A stretch of 64,000 nucleotides of DNA from a bacterium (GTDB lineage: Bacteria; Armatimonadota; Abditibacteriia; Abditibacteriales; Abditibacteriaceae), in the NCBI GenBank assembly GCA_004172935.1, contig SDZD01000004.1, positions 124,001 through 188,000 of the forward strand, read 5' to 3'. The position numbers and the translations under genes are program-made. Below, in pieces: positions 43,650 to 52,377 of the stretch (position 1 is the stretch's first letter; each line of letters starts with the position of its first letter). The notes under the pieces were generated by a model, which saw only the letters and a list, made by a program, of their open reading frames with translations, made no database searches and was not told the DNA's origin.

Positions 43650-45848
43650 ATGCGAATCCCGATGATTATTTGTGGAGGGGCCTTGCTCTTAGCCACAGGT
43701 TTAGCCAGTGCCCAGGATGCGAAAACGAACATGACTCGCGAAAAAGAAGAGCGCCTTTCATTCCAGACCTTCGAACGCTGGACGCCGCGCACCCACCTTG
43801 ATGCTGATGTAGCGATGGTTTACGGCATTGATGCTTCTCTGCCAGAGCGTATCAAAACATGGCGCGACCGTGGCTACCGTATCCACGTTATGACGGGCGT
43901 GGCGTGGGGCGAATATCAGGACTACCTGTTTGGCAAGTTCGACGGTAAAAACCACGAAGATGAATCGCAGACCGAGCGCGATGGTCGCATCATCGGCCAC
44001 GGTGTCAACGTGCCCTACATGTCGCCGAGCGAATCTTACGGGCGCTATTTGTGTGTGGGGGTAAAGCGTGCTTTGGACGCGGGCGCTGAAGCGATTCACC
44101 TCGAAGAGCCGGAGTTCTGGGTGCGAAGCGGCTACGAACCGAACTTCAAGCGCGAATGGAAATCGTACTACAACGAAGATTGGCGCCCCATTAACGAGAC
44201 TCCCGACGCTCAGTACCGCGCCTCGAAACTGAAGTACTTCCTCTATAAGCGTGCGTTGTCGCAGGTTTTCACCTTCGTCAAAGAGTACAGTAAGGAACAC
44301 AATCGCGACATCAAGTGTTATGTTCCAACCCACTCGTTGATTAACTACGCGCATTGGGGCATCGTCAGCCCCGAATCTTCGCTTCTGGATGTTGGTTGCG
44401 ATGGGTACATCGCGCAGGTTTGGACAGGCACTTCGCGCGAACCCAACGTCTATGAAGGTCGTACACAGTCGCGCACCTTTGAAACCGCGTTCTTGGAATA
44501 CGGCGCCATGCAAAACCTCGTGCGCGCTTCGGGCCGCCGCGTTTGGTACTTGAACGACCCTATCGAAGATAACCCCGACCACTCGTGGGACGATTATCGC
44601 ACCAACTGGGAAAGCACCCTCGTCGCTTCGCTATTTCAAAGCGAGGTTCATCACTACGAGATCATGCCTTGGCCGAGCCGCATCTACCACGACAAATACC
44701 CCGTCAAAGAGCGTTCGGAGCGTAAAGAAGGCGAGCCAGTCGAGAAGACTCTCATCCCAGAGGCTTACAAAACCGAACTGCAAAGCGTCATCCGTGCTCT
44801 CGGCGACATGAAGCAGCCCGCCAAATCGGTGAACTGGCAGCACAGCGGAACCCGTGGCGTTGGCGTTTTGGTTTCGGACACCATGATGTTCGAGCGTGGC
44901 GACCCCACGCCCTCCGATTCGCGTCTTGGTTCGTTCTATGGTTTGGCAATGCCGCTCGTGAAGCGTGGGCTTCCCATCGAGCCAGTGCAGATCGAAAGCG
45001 TTACCCAGAGCACAACTAAGGGCAATTTCCTCAAGCCTTACCGCGTATTGATGCTGACCTATGAAGGCCAGAAACCACCCACTCCTGCATTCCACGCCGC
45101 ATTGAAGAAATGGGTGCAGGCTGGCGGCGCTCTGGTGGTTGTCGATAGTGACAGCGACCCTTACAACGCTGTGCGTGAGTGGTGGAACACCTCGCCTAAC
45201 TCTTATAGCACTCCGCGCGAGCATCTATTCGAGGTGTTGGGGCTTGATAAGAATTTCGTCGGCACCAAGCGCATCGGTAAAGGCGTAGTGGTGCGCGAGA
45301 ATTCGTCTCCTGCCGCGCTCAGTCACCGCGAGGACGGTGGCGAAGTCGTGCGTCGCGTCGTGAGCGGTGCTGCAACGCAAGTTGGCTTGCCCTGGACCGA
45401 ATCGAACGCGATAGTTTTGCAACGCGGCCCCTATCTCGTGGCTTCTGGTTTGGATGAGTCGGTGCCCAACGCGCCCACACAAACCTTGACTGGGCGTTAC
45501 ATCAACTTGTTCGACCCCGAATTGAAGGTCATTCCCCAAGTCGAGCTTTCGCCTGGAAAGCGCTTCTTGTTGTTCGATTTGAACTTCAATAACTCGTCCA
45601 AACCCCGTGTGGTTGCGTCGGCGTGCCGTGTGCGAGATGAAGTCGTTACCAAGCGTTCGTTGCGCTTTAAAGCCAGTGGCACCGCCGAGAGCAACGCTGT
45701 GTTGCGTGCCATTGTGCCTTCGATGCCTAAAAGCGTTACCATCGGCGGTAAAGCTCTTGCTGCCAGCGACTACGATTTCGAGGATGGCGTGCTTCGTCTG
45801 CGGTTCCCTAACTCAGTCGACCCGCAAGCAGTCGAAATTAACTGGTAG
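43650..45848 (+). CDS. secreted putative glycoside hydrolase (GH42-like TIM barrel with GATase-like domain)
   Basis: A 732-residue exported protein (signal peptide ending TGLASAQ). A TIM-barrel-like region occupies about residues 40-400; the motif AIHLEEPEFWVRSGYEP places a glutamate at the end of a strand in the way clan-A enzymes do. This is followed by a Rossmann-like segment (about 410-570) with GVLVSDTMMFERG, LKPYRVLMLTYEG and WVQAGGALVVVDSDSD, recalling the beta-galactosidase trimerisation/GATase fold of GH42. A C-terminal beta domain closes the protein. No exact family match is claimed. A strong bidirectional terminator follows. Confidence 0.6.
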   Translation: MRIPMIICGGALLLATGLASAQDAKTNMTREKEERLSFQTFERWTPRTHLDADVAMVYGIDASLPERIKTWRDRGYRIHVMTGVAWGEYQDYLFGKFDGKNHEDESQTERDGRIIGHGVNVPYMSPSESYGRYLCVGVKRALDAGAEAIHLEEPEFWVRSGYEPNFKREWKSYYNEDWRPINETPDAQYRASKLKYFLYKRALSQVFTFVKEYSKEHNRDIKCYVPTHSLINYAHWGIVSPESSLLDVGCDGYIAQVWTGTSREPNVYEGRTQSRTFETAFLEYGAMQNLVRASGRRVWYLNDPIEDNPDHSWDDYRTNWESTLVASLFQSEVHHYEIMPWPSRIYHDKYPVKERSERKEGEPVEKTLIPEAYKTELQSVIRALGDMKQPAKSVNWQHSGTRGVGVLVSDTMMFERGDPTPSDSRLGSFYGLAMPLVKRGLPIEPVQIESVTQSTTKGNFLKPYRVLMLTYEGQKPPTPAFHAALKKWVQAGGALVVVDSDSDPYNAVREWWNTSPNSYSTPREHLFEVLGLDKNFVGTKRIGKGVVVRENSSPAALSHREDGGEVVRRVVSGAATQVGLPWTESNAIVLQRGPYLVASGLDESVPNAPTQTLTGRYINLFDPELKVIPQVELSPGKRFLLFDLNFNNSSKPRVVASACRVRDEVVTKRSLRFKASGTAESNAVLRAIVPSMPKSVTIGGKALAASDYDFEDGVLRLRFPNSVDPQAVEINW

Positions 45849-45860
45849 AAATGGGGTGAG

Positions 45861-45899
45861 AAACGGTCGGGGACTCCTGTCCTCGACCGTTTTCGTTTA
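45861..45899. terminator. bidirectional terminator
   Basis: 14-base arms AAACGGTCGGGGAC/GTCCTCGACCGTTT with one G-T pair and a TCCT loop, between the convergent GH42-like and pseudopilin genes. Confidence 0.9.
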
Positions 45900-45907
45900 T
45901 CTTAGGA

Positions 45908-46702
45908 TTAAAACAAATCCCAATCGTTGTCGCTGGGAGAGCGATAGGTGCGGTCAAAACGGACGCTTTTCACGTGCCCATCGGCATACAGAAACAGGGT
46001 AGCGTCGAAGTAACGTTTTTTCGCGACTTGTTCGTCCCAATTATTGGCATCGGGATCCGAAGGAAACAGCGAACTGGGTGGCACGACGCGCCCTTTTGTG
46101 TAGTAGTAGGGGCTGTTGGGGTCGGTGGCGTTCCACGGGTCGAGGCACATATCGTAGAACACATGATCCTGTGCGGGTATAGCAGGCAAGGCTGGTGCTG
46201 CTACCAATGCACGCCAGTTGTCGGCGCGCAGGGCGGCGTAGATTGTGGCTGCCGGGGCAGTAACTCTCGCCTCGTGGCACAGTGTTCCCGTGAAGAGGCC
46301 GTTGTTGGTGAAAGAACCCCACATGTCGCGATCTTGTAAATCGGGGTCAGAAGGGTCCCACCAAACACCGCTTTTGTTGCCTGTCGCGTTTGTACCGCGT
46401 CCGGTTTTTATATAAGCATCAACCGCCACTTGATAGTTGTGTATGGCGTTCCAGCCGATGGTGGATATGGTGCCTGTATCGTTGTGCATCGTGCGCGGAT
46501 AAATACCATCGTAATCCTGCGTGTATTGAATGACCGCAACGCCGATCTGTTTCATATTCGACATCGCTGTTGTGCGGCGCGCATTGGCGCGTGCCCTGCC
46601 AAAAACGGGGAACAAAATGGCGGCAAGAATCGCGATAATTGCGATGACTACCAATAATTCTATTAATGTAAAAGCTTGTCGCTGGATACTGATTTTACTC
46701 AT
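45908..46702 (-). CDS. prepilin-type protein, H-x9-DG class
   Basis: The 264-residue product begins [30 protein letters not shown], a pilin leader with Ala before the cleavage site, then [24 protein letters not shown]. The C-terminal [16 protein letters not shown] is the H-x9-DG strand. Differences from the other copies (RRTTAMSN in place of RKASC.SN) show it is an older paralogue. The intergenic region upstream holds two perfect palindromes that overlap promoter-like boxes (listed separately), suggesting repressor control of this gene. Confidence 0.87.
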   Translation of the reverse strand: MSKISIQRQAFTLIELLVVIAIIAILAAILFPVFGRARANARRTTAMSNMKQIGVAVIQYTQDYDGIYPRTMHNDTGTISTIGWNAIHNYQVAVDAYIKTGRGTNATGNKSGVWWDPSDPDLQDRDMWGSFTNNGLFTGTLCHEARVTAPAATIYAALRADNWRALVAAPALPAIPAQDHVFYDMCLDPWNATDPNSPYYYTKGRVVPPSSLFPSDPDANNWDEQVAKKRYFDATLFLYADGHVKSVRFDRTYRSPSDNDWDLF

Positions 46703-46738
46703 GAGATTTGAAACTTCATGTGGAGAACTAAATGTAAA

Positions 46739-46754
46739 TTTAGCCTTGGCTAAA
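46739..46754. promoter_or_regulatory. palindromic operator-like site 1
   Basis: TTTAGCC-TT-GGCTAAA, perfect 7-bp arms, 37 bases upstream of the pseudopilin start codon and downstream of its predicted promoter. It shares its arms with site 2. Confidence 0.6.
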
Positions 46755-46769
46755 AAGAAGTTGTATTTA

Positions 46770-46787
46770 TTTTAGCCGGGGCTAAAA
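46770..46787. promoter_or_regulatory. palindromic operator-like site 2 in a promoter spacer
   Basis: TTTTAGCC-GG-GGCTAAAA, perfect 8-bp arms. The centre lies 32 bp from that of site 1, about three helical turns. On the minus strand it overlaps the spacer and -10 of a TTGATT-(16)-TAAAAT promoter-like pair (46796 to 46769). On the plus strand it overlaps a weaker TTGTAT-(16)-TAAAAA pair. Confidence 0.6.
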
Positions 46788-46873
46788 ATAAATCAAGGGG
46801 CAGATTTTAAAGACACCTTAATCGTCAAGGTGCGCTATTGGCCTGGGACGTTGCCAAACTCAATACGGAATTT

Positions 46874-47761
46874 ATGTTTTTGTCTCGTCTGCTTCTTGCT
46901 TCCTTATTGTTTGCTGCTCCAATTTCTGTTCAGGCTCAAAATGATGTCACTGCTTTTAATGCTGATAAGGCATCTGTCAAAGTGCGTGTGATGACATGGA
47001 ATATCCGTAATGCCAATAAGGGAGATGAAACTGCCGGACATGGTTGGCCTCAACGTAAGAACCGCGTGTTTGAAACAGTGAAAGCTCATCATCCTGATAT
47101 GTTGTGTATTCAGGAGGCTATCGCTTCTCAGGTCGATGATTTGAAAGCTGCGTTAACCGATTACGAGTGCTTTGGTGTTGGACGCGACGATGGAAAGCGA
47201 GCCGGTGAATTTTCGGCGGTCTTCTACAATCGGAAACGGTTTCAGCGTGTCGAGTCGCAAACTATGTGGCTTTCAACCACGCCGGATGTTCCCAGTCGTG
47301 GTTGGGATGCTGCTTTGCCGCGCATTGCGACGCGAGTGCGATTGCGTGACATAGCAACTAAAGTAACTTTTGATATGTGGAGTACGCACTTTGATCATAT
47401 CGGCAAACAAGCGCGCATTGAAAGTGCGAATCTATTGCGTTCGCGTGTAACTGGCGCACCTGTTCCAGTTCTCATTGCGGGCGATCTTAATATCGACCCG
47501 AACGACCCCGGTTATCCCGCTATGATCGCCCAATCGACATTGCGTGATTCGTATACGGTGAGTGAAAGTGGGGTTAGTGGTTCAACTGGCACTTTTTGCG
47601 GTTGGAATCGCCCTTTGAATGCTCCTAATCGCATTGATTATGTGTTCGTCTCGCCGTCGGTGCGTGTAGAGGGCTATTCTGTTTCGGTCGAAGGCTATGA
47701 ACAAGAACCCAATGCGTCAGATCACCTACCCGTTGTGGCCGACTTGCTATTGCCCCGTTAG
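46874..47761 (+). CDS. secreted endonuclease/exonuclease/phosphatase (EEP) family protein
   Basis: The ATG beginning MFLSRLLLASLLFA gives a signal peptide ending SVQAQ (295 residues); a longer TTG start would place residues before it. The EEP metal-site blocks are all visible: VMTWNIRN (Asn), CIQEA (Glu), MWSTHFDHIG (His), AGDLNIDP (Asp-x-Asn) and ASDHLPVVADL (Asp-His). Exported members are nucleases or phosphodiesterases acting on nucleic acids, phospholipids or sugar phosphates. It is 18 bp upstream of the NAD-epimerase gene on the same strand, and divergent from a pseudopilin across the palindromic operator pair. Confidence 0.86.
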   Translation: MFLSRLLLASLLFAAPISVQAQNDVTAFNADKASVKVRVMTWNIRNANKGDETAGHGWPQRKNRVFETVKAHHPDMLCIQEAIASQVDDLKAALTDYECFGVGRDDGKRAGEFSAVFYNRKRFQRVESQTMWLSTTPDVPSRGWDAALPRIATRVRLRDIATKVTFDMWSTHFDHIGKQARIESANLLRSRVTGAPVPVLIAGDLNIDPNDPGYPAMIAQSTLRDSYTVSESGVSGSTGTFCGWNRPLNAPNRIDYVFVSPSVRVEGYSVSVEGYEQEPNASDHLPVVADLLLPR

Positions 47762-47779
47762 AAATAAAGCCACTTTTCC

Positions 47780-48505
47780 ATGAAAGTTTTAGTCACTGGC
47801 CCCTCAGGGCGCATTGGGCCGCACCTGATGGGGGCATTTGCAGAAAAATATGACCTTGTTAGCTTCGATTTGCCCGGTCGAGGTGCAGACTTCGAGGGCG
47901 ATTTGACCGACATTGAACCGCTGCGCCATGCCATGAAGGGTGTCGAGGTGGTTTTGCATCTGGCGGCTGTTAGCGATGATGCTCCGTTTCTGGAGACGTT
48001 ACTGCCTAGCAATGTCATTGGTGTTCATAATGTGCTGGAAGCGGCCCGACTCGAAGGTGTGCGCCGTGTGGTGTTTGCTTCCAGTGTGCAAGCGGGTGGG
48101 GGCGTCCCCTCGCAGGGCGAGGGGGATGCTGCGATTGAAGTCGACATTTTGCCGCGCCCTGCGAATCTGTATGGCGCGACCAAGGTGCTGGGCGAAACGA
48201 TGGGGTGGGTGTTTGTGCAGAAGCATGGTTTGGAATTTATTGCGCTGCGTATCGGAGCCTTTCAAACCTATGACTCAGATTGGCTGAAAAAAGGCTACGG
48301 CGAGCAGATATGGCTTTCGCCGCGTGACTGTCTGGCAATCATTATGCTCGCCATTGAGAAGAGAGATGTGAAGTACGCGGTGGCTTACGCGACCTCAAAA
48401 ACTTCGAAAGAAGTGCTACCTTTGAAAGTGGCCCGCGAAGTGCTGGGTTTCGAGCCTCAGGACGATAGCAGAGACTTCTTTAGTGCCCAAACTTTCCAAA
48501 AATAA
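47780..48505 (+). CDS. NAD-dependent epimerase/dehydratase (extended SDR)
   Basis: A 241-residue extended SDR with cofactor loop TGPSGRIGPHL, SFDLPGRG following strand 2, HLAAVSDD, the catalytic YGATK and preceding serine in FASSVQAG. The short size and the sequence after the active site (FIALRIGAF) resemble uronate dehydrogenases and small NAD-epimerases acting on sugars or sugar nucleotides. It lies 18 bp after the EEP gene, so co-transcription is likely. Substrate unknown. Confidence 0.82.
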   Translation: MKVLVTGPSGRIGPHLMGAFAEKYDLVSFDLPGRGADFEGDLTDIEPLRHAMKGVEVVLHLAAVSDDAPFLETLLPSNVIGVHNVLEAARLEGVRRVVFASSVQAGGGVPSQGEGDAAIEVDILPRPANLYGATKVLGETMGWVFVQKHGLEFIALRIGAFQTYDSDWLKKGYGEQIWLSPRDCLAIIMLAIEKRDVKYAVAYATSKTSKEVLPLKVAREVLGFEPQDDSRDFFSAQTFQK

Positions 48506-48557
48506 CGGCACTCTACTAAAGAGATAACGCTCTGGTTTTGTCTGGTAAAGGTACAAC

Positions 48558-48830
48558 ATGAACCCGATTACACAGCAAGTCATTGAGTTTCTGACCCACC
48601 CTGAACTGCCCTTTGGCACTGAAGAAGACATGTTGCTTCTGAATGATCCAAAGCTACTGCGGGGTCAGGTCGCCTCTCTCTTAGAAGAAAATCCCGATAT
48701 ATTGGGCAAGCAGGATAGCCAGAGTTTGTGGGCCTGTTTGGGAGAAGCTGATTGGCCGTTCATCGCGCAGGAATTTAATGCGCGTGTAGCATTGGCCGCC
48801 AACTTTTTCGAGGCAGACACAAACCGTTGA
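48558..48830 (+). CDS. small conserved-looking hypothetical protein
   Basis: A 90-residue acidic, helical protein starting MNPITQQVIEFLTHPELPFG, with AAAGG eight bases before the ATG. It has no signal peptide, no cysteine pair beyond a single Cys, and no known domain. It lies 52 bp after the epimerase gene and 19 bp before the carbonic-anhydrase-like gene, so it is probably part of a short operon. I do not recognise it. Confidence 0.6.
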   Translation: MNPITQQVIEFLTHPELPFGTEEDMLLLNDPKLLRGQVASLLEENPDILGKQDSQSLWACLGEADWPFIAQEFNARVALAANFFEADTNR

Positions 48831-48849
48831 TTGAAGCCTATTCGACACC

Positions 48850-49374
48850 ATGACATTCTCCGAACGTATCGACTGTTTTCTGGGAGCGAATCCTCGTATC
48901 GCTCCCTCTTCCTATATCGCCGCCGGGGCAACTGTTGTTGGCGATGTGACTCTGGGGGAAGAAAGCAGCGTATGGTTTGGAGCTGTGTTGCGCGGTGACA
49001 TCAACTTTATTGAGGTTGGGGCGCGCTCCAATATTCAGGATGGGGCTGTGATTCATGTCGCCGATGCTTTTGGGGCACGAATCGGTGAATTGGTTACGGT
49101 TGGGCACCGCGCCATCGTTCATGCCTGTACGGTCGAAGACGAAGTCTTAGTCGGCATGGGAGCCATCGTGATGGATGGCGCCCATATCGGAACTCGTTCC
49201 ATTATTGGTGCCGGGGCTTTGGTTACTGGGGGAACACATATTCCCGCCGGCTCGTTGGTTCTGGGTTCGCCTGCCAAAGTAGTTCGAGTTCTGGCGCCAC
49301 AGGAGCAGGAGGCAATTCAGGAATGGGCGCTGCGCTATGTGGCACTATCGAGAAGGTACATGGAGCAGCGCTAA
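48850..49374 (+). CDS. gamma carbonic anhydrase family protein
   Basis: A 174-residue left-handed beta-helix protein with hexapeptide repeats (VVGDVTLGEESSVWFGAVLRGD, SNIQDGAVIHVAD). The zinc-site region IHV...VGHRAIVHACTVED supplies the three histidines typical of the YrdA/CaiE-like gamma class. The C-terminal helix LRYVALSRRYMEQR is usual. Some members are active carbonic anhydrases; others are uncharacterised. It follows the small hypothetical gene and is convergent with the SGNH gene. Confidence 0.9.
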   Translation: MTFSERIDCFLGANPRIAPSSYIAAGATVVGDVTLGEESSVWFGAVLRGDINFIEVGARSNIQDGAVIHVADAFGARIGELVTVGHRAIVHACTVEDEVLVGMGAIVMDGAHIGTRSIIGAGALVTGGTHIPAGSLVLGSPAKVVRVLAPQEQEAIQEWALRYVALSRRYMEQR

Positions 49375-49384
49375 GGACTGCTTA

Positions 49385-51040
49385 TTACTTCGGGCCATAG
49401 ACCTCGACTTCTGAGGTGAAAGCGAAGGTTGGTGTGTAGCCGAACTCCTGCGGGTAGTGGTCGGGATAGGTGACGCGCACATAACGCGCTGGGGTAAGGG
49501 CGAAGGCGTAGACGTGGCTTTCTTCTTTTTTAGGCGTGAAGACGTAAGAGCCTACTTCTGTGAAATTCTGGTTGTCGCTGCTGATAGAGACTTTCACCGT
49601 TTTGGTTGAACCAAACGGCGGTACGCCTAGAAGCACGTGGCTAATCGGAGTTGGTTGCCCTAAGTCGATTGTGGCTTGTTTGGGGAAGGTGTCTTTGTCG
49701 CCAGTGGCGAAGATTTGCGTGCTGCCTTTTTCCCATGAGCCATCAGTAAGTCCGCCGTAACCATAATTGTAAACGTTGGGATCGGAAGACTCGTAGGTTT
49801 TATGAAGGGCCAGGTTGGGGCCGACATTTTCGGGAAGGCCCGTCGATTTCACGGTGATGCTCACTCCCTCCATTGGTTTGTTGAGGCTGTCGATGGCATC
49901 TTGAAAACCATCGTCGGCTTTGAGCAGACCTTCGATTGCGCCGTCGGTCGCTGGCCCTGTTTCTGGGGCGAGGTTGACGACGCGCCAGGCATTGAAGTAG
50001 TTGGCTTCCTTCCAGTTGGTGACTTCGTTAATGCGCTTGGCTCTCGCTGAAAAGCCGCCAGGGATTAAGACGCCTTTATCGAGTTCGGAGGCGTTCCATA
50101 GTCCGGCGCTGCTGTCGCCTATGCGGATTTCGTAGCGTCCTGGGGCGAGGCCGCGCACACGAAGGCGAGAAGCCGCGACATCGAGAAAGCCACTGGCTGC
50201 TGCAGGAGCGACGCTCTCGGCACTTATCCAAAAGGGAATGGGCATACGGCCAACAGTGGGGAGTTGGGTTTTATCGGCGCCTGTCAACTGTGCTGCTGTG
50301 GTGTCGGCGAGGTAGGGCATTGGTTCGGCGCCCATGCCCAGCAACATGGCTCCGGCCATGACTACGCCGCCTTTTTCGTCTGGATGAACTCCATCGCGAA
50401 GCCCGGCATAGGTGGGGTCTTTGGCCTTCATGGCATTTTGGGCGTCGAGGATGGGGTGCAGAATATCGATGTAGGTCGCGCCGTATTTTTTGGCGATGTC
50501 GCTTCCAATGCTCCCAAACCCAGCCAAGGTCGCGTTGTAATCGACTTCTTTCAGTGGAATCGTCATCCAGGGCGGCTGCTTGTCGTAATCGACGGGAGGC
50601 GGCGAGAAGATGACTACGCGAATTTTTTTGTCGGTGAGGATTTTGACGATGGCATCGAGATTTTTACGATAGGTGTTGGCCGAGTCGTCGGAAAGCTTGG
50701 CGTAGTGACCATCGTTCATGCCGAAGCACATGGTGACCACGTCGGGTTTGCGCGAAAGTACATCGCGCTGTAGACGGTTGAGAGTGCCGCCCAACTGGTC
50801 GCCCGACCAGCCAGCATTGAAGAATCGGATATGGCGTTCGGGGTAGCGCGCATACACATAGTCTTGGAAGGGGCGGGTGTAGTTGTGTTCTTCGGTGATG
50901 CTATCGCCGAAAAACACGACGCGCTGGTTGGCTTTGATCAGGAAATCGGCGTGAGCCTGATGAGTGGGGAGGGTGCAAAATGCGACTCCGGTAATGATGG
51001 AGATCGGCAGAAGCGGACGTTTCGCGCGGGCAAAATTCAT
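49385..51040 (-). CDS. secreted SGNH/GDSL hydrolase + F5/8C-like domain (order reversed)
   Basis: The 551-residue exported protein has its catalytic domain first: VVFFGDSITEEHNY (nucleophile Ser), FFNAGWSGDQLGG, CFGMNDGHYAKL and a C-terminal GLRDGVHPDEKG (Asp-x-x-His). A middle region of about 170 residues follows. The C-terminal discoidin-like domain (residues about 408-551) has NLALHKTY, LTDGSWEKGS, QATIDLGQPTP, PPFGSTKTVKVSISSD and RYVRVTYPDHY. That domain matches the N-terminal binding domain of the 401-residue SGNH protein at 30.9 kb segment by segment, but on the opposite side of the catalytic domain. Likely a polysaccharide or acetyl-ester esterase. Confidence 0.85.
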   Translation of the reverse strand: MNFARAKRPLLPISIITGVAFCTLPTHQAHADFLIKANQRVVFFGDSITEEHNYTRPFQDYVYARYPERHIRFFNAGWSGDQLGGTLNRLQRDVLSRKPDVVTMCFGMNDGHYAKLSDDSANTYRKNLDAIVKILTDKKIRVVIFSPPPVDYDKQPPWMTIPLKEVDYNATLAGFGSIGSDIAKKYGATYIDILHPILDAQNAMKAKDPTYAGLRDGVHPDEKGGVVMAGAMLLGMGAEPMPYLADTTAAQLTGADKTQLPTVGRMPIPFWISAESVAPAAASGFLDVAASRLRVRGLAPGRYEIRIGDSSAGLWNASELDKGVLIPGGFSARAKRINEVTNWKEANYFNAWRVVNLAPETGPATDGAIEGLLKADDGFQDAIDSLNKPMEGVSITVKSTGLPENVGPNLALHKTYESSDPNVYNYGYGGLTDGSWEKGSTQIFATGDKDTFPKQATIDLGQPTPISHVLLGVPPFGSTKTVKVSISSDNQNFTEVGSYVFTPKKEESHVYAFALTPARYVRVTYPDHYPQEFGYTPTFAFTSEVEVYGPK

Positions 51041-51307
51041 ATCGTGTAACTATTGGAACGGTGGCATGAACGGGTGTTGCATGTGGATTTAGCCATTAAG
51101 AGCCTATCCGAATCACTAACACCTGAACTGCAGCGTGCCAATGAGTCATAGTGAGAGTGCAGCTTTTCGCTGTGCAGACGAGTCATCGGAGAAGTTAGCG
51201 CCGCTTATCCCCGTGCCTGTCAGCACGCATCGTATCCTGGTCACATCCCTGTCAACTAACCTAAGAGAGCGCCTTTCGCCCTAAGCAGGGACAGGCGACA
51301 CACAATC
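51041..51307. other. intergenic region between divergent genes
   Basis: 267 bp containing hairpins such as TGCAGC-TTTTC-GCTGTGCA upstream of the threonine aldolase gene. It may be a leader, but no riboswitch consensus that I know was found. Confidence 0.4.
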
Positions 51308-52345
51308 ATGCATCGTTATGAGTTCGCGTCCGATAATACGGCAGGAATGGCTCCCGAAGCCCTCGCAGCATTAGTTGAGGCAAACAGTGGCTTTTGTGCT
51401 TCTTATGGCGAGGACATCTACACCAGGCGGGCGGTAGATGCTTTCCGCGAGCTTTTCGGATTGCCCTGCGAAGTGTTTTTCGTTTCTACAGGGACAGCGG
51501 CTAACTCGCTGGCGCTTTCGCAGTTGTGCCGCTCTCATCATGCCATAATTTGCCACGAGTTCGCTCATATCGAAACCGACGAATGCGGCGCCCCCGAATT
51601 TTTCAACAACGGAGTTAAGTTGCTGACGACTTCCGGCGACAATTGCAAAATTTCACCGGAAGCCGTGCGTCACCTCGCCACAAACCGGACTGATGTCCAC
51701 TTTTCGCGCGCTCGTGCCTTGTCCCTGACACTGCCTACTGAGGCCGGAACCGTCTATACCCTCGACGAATTAGTGGCGCTCCGTGAGGCCGCGCGCGAAA
51801 ACAAACTATCCATCCACCTCGACGGCGCGCGTTTTACCAACGCCGTGGCTTCGCTGGGCTGCCCCCCGCGCGATATTATCGAAGCCAGTGGTGCCGATGT
51901 CCTCTGTTTCGGTGGCACCAAAGGAGGTTTCGGATTAACCGAGGCAGTCCTGTTTTTCAATCGCGAACTGGCCGAAGAGTTCGACTACCGTTGCAAGCAA
52001 GCGGGACAGTTGCCTTCAAAGATGCGCCTTCTGAGCGCGCCCTGGGCCACTATGCTAACCGATAATCATTGGCTCCATTACGCCCAACTCACCAATAACG
52101 CGGCGCAGAGGCTGGAGAAGATTTTCCTCGCCAATGGTTTGCAAGCGATGTTCCCTGTTCAAGCGAACGCCGTATTCGTCAACCTTCCACTCGAAGTCAG
52201 CACCAAATTGCAAGAACAGGGCTGGCATTTCTACTCCTTCTTCGAAACTGCTTCCCGATTCATGTGTTCATGGAACGTTGGTCCCGATGTTCTCGACGCA
52301 TTCGAGCGCGACTTAAAAGCCGCGCTCTTTGAATCTGTTGTGTAG
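51308..52345 (+). CDS. low-specificity threonine aldolase-like PLP enzyme
   Basis: A 345-residue fold-type I PLP enzyme of the threonine aldolase/beta-eliminating lyase family, which cleaves threonine to glycine and acetaldehyde. The N-terminal FASDNTAGMAPEALAAL, the PLP-stacking His in CHEFAHIETDECGAPEF, IHLDGARFTNA and the Schiff-base lysine in DVLCFGGTKGGFGL are all in place. The C-terminal domain ends at residue 345. No signal peptide, so cytosolic. It is convergent with the YncE/phosphoesterase gene. Confidence 0.9.
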   Translation: MHRYEFASDNTAGMAPEALAALVEANSGFCASYGEDIYTRRAVDAFRELFGLPCEVFFVSTGTAANSLALSQLCRSHHAIICHEFAHIETDECGAPEFFNNGVKLLTTSGDNCKISPEAVRHLATNRTDVHFSRARALSLTLPTEAGTVYTLDELVALREAARENKLSIHLDGARFTNAVASLGCPPRDIIEASGADVLCFGGTKGGFGLTEAVLFFNRELAEEFDYRCKQAGQLPSKMRLLSAPWATMLTDNHWLHYAQLTNNAAQRLEKIFLANGLQAMFPVQANAVFVNLPLEVSTKLQEQGWHFYSFFETASRFMCSWNVGPDVLDAFERDLKAALFESVV

Positions 52346-52377
52346 GGCAGGGGGGAGGTGTATTTCAGGCACTTCGC

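Noticed and set aside
51120..51307. Possible riboswitch upstream of threonine aldolase
   Set aside because: Hairpins exist, but no glycine, SAM, threonine-leader or other consensus could be matched.
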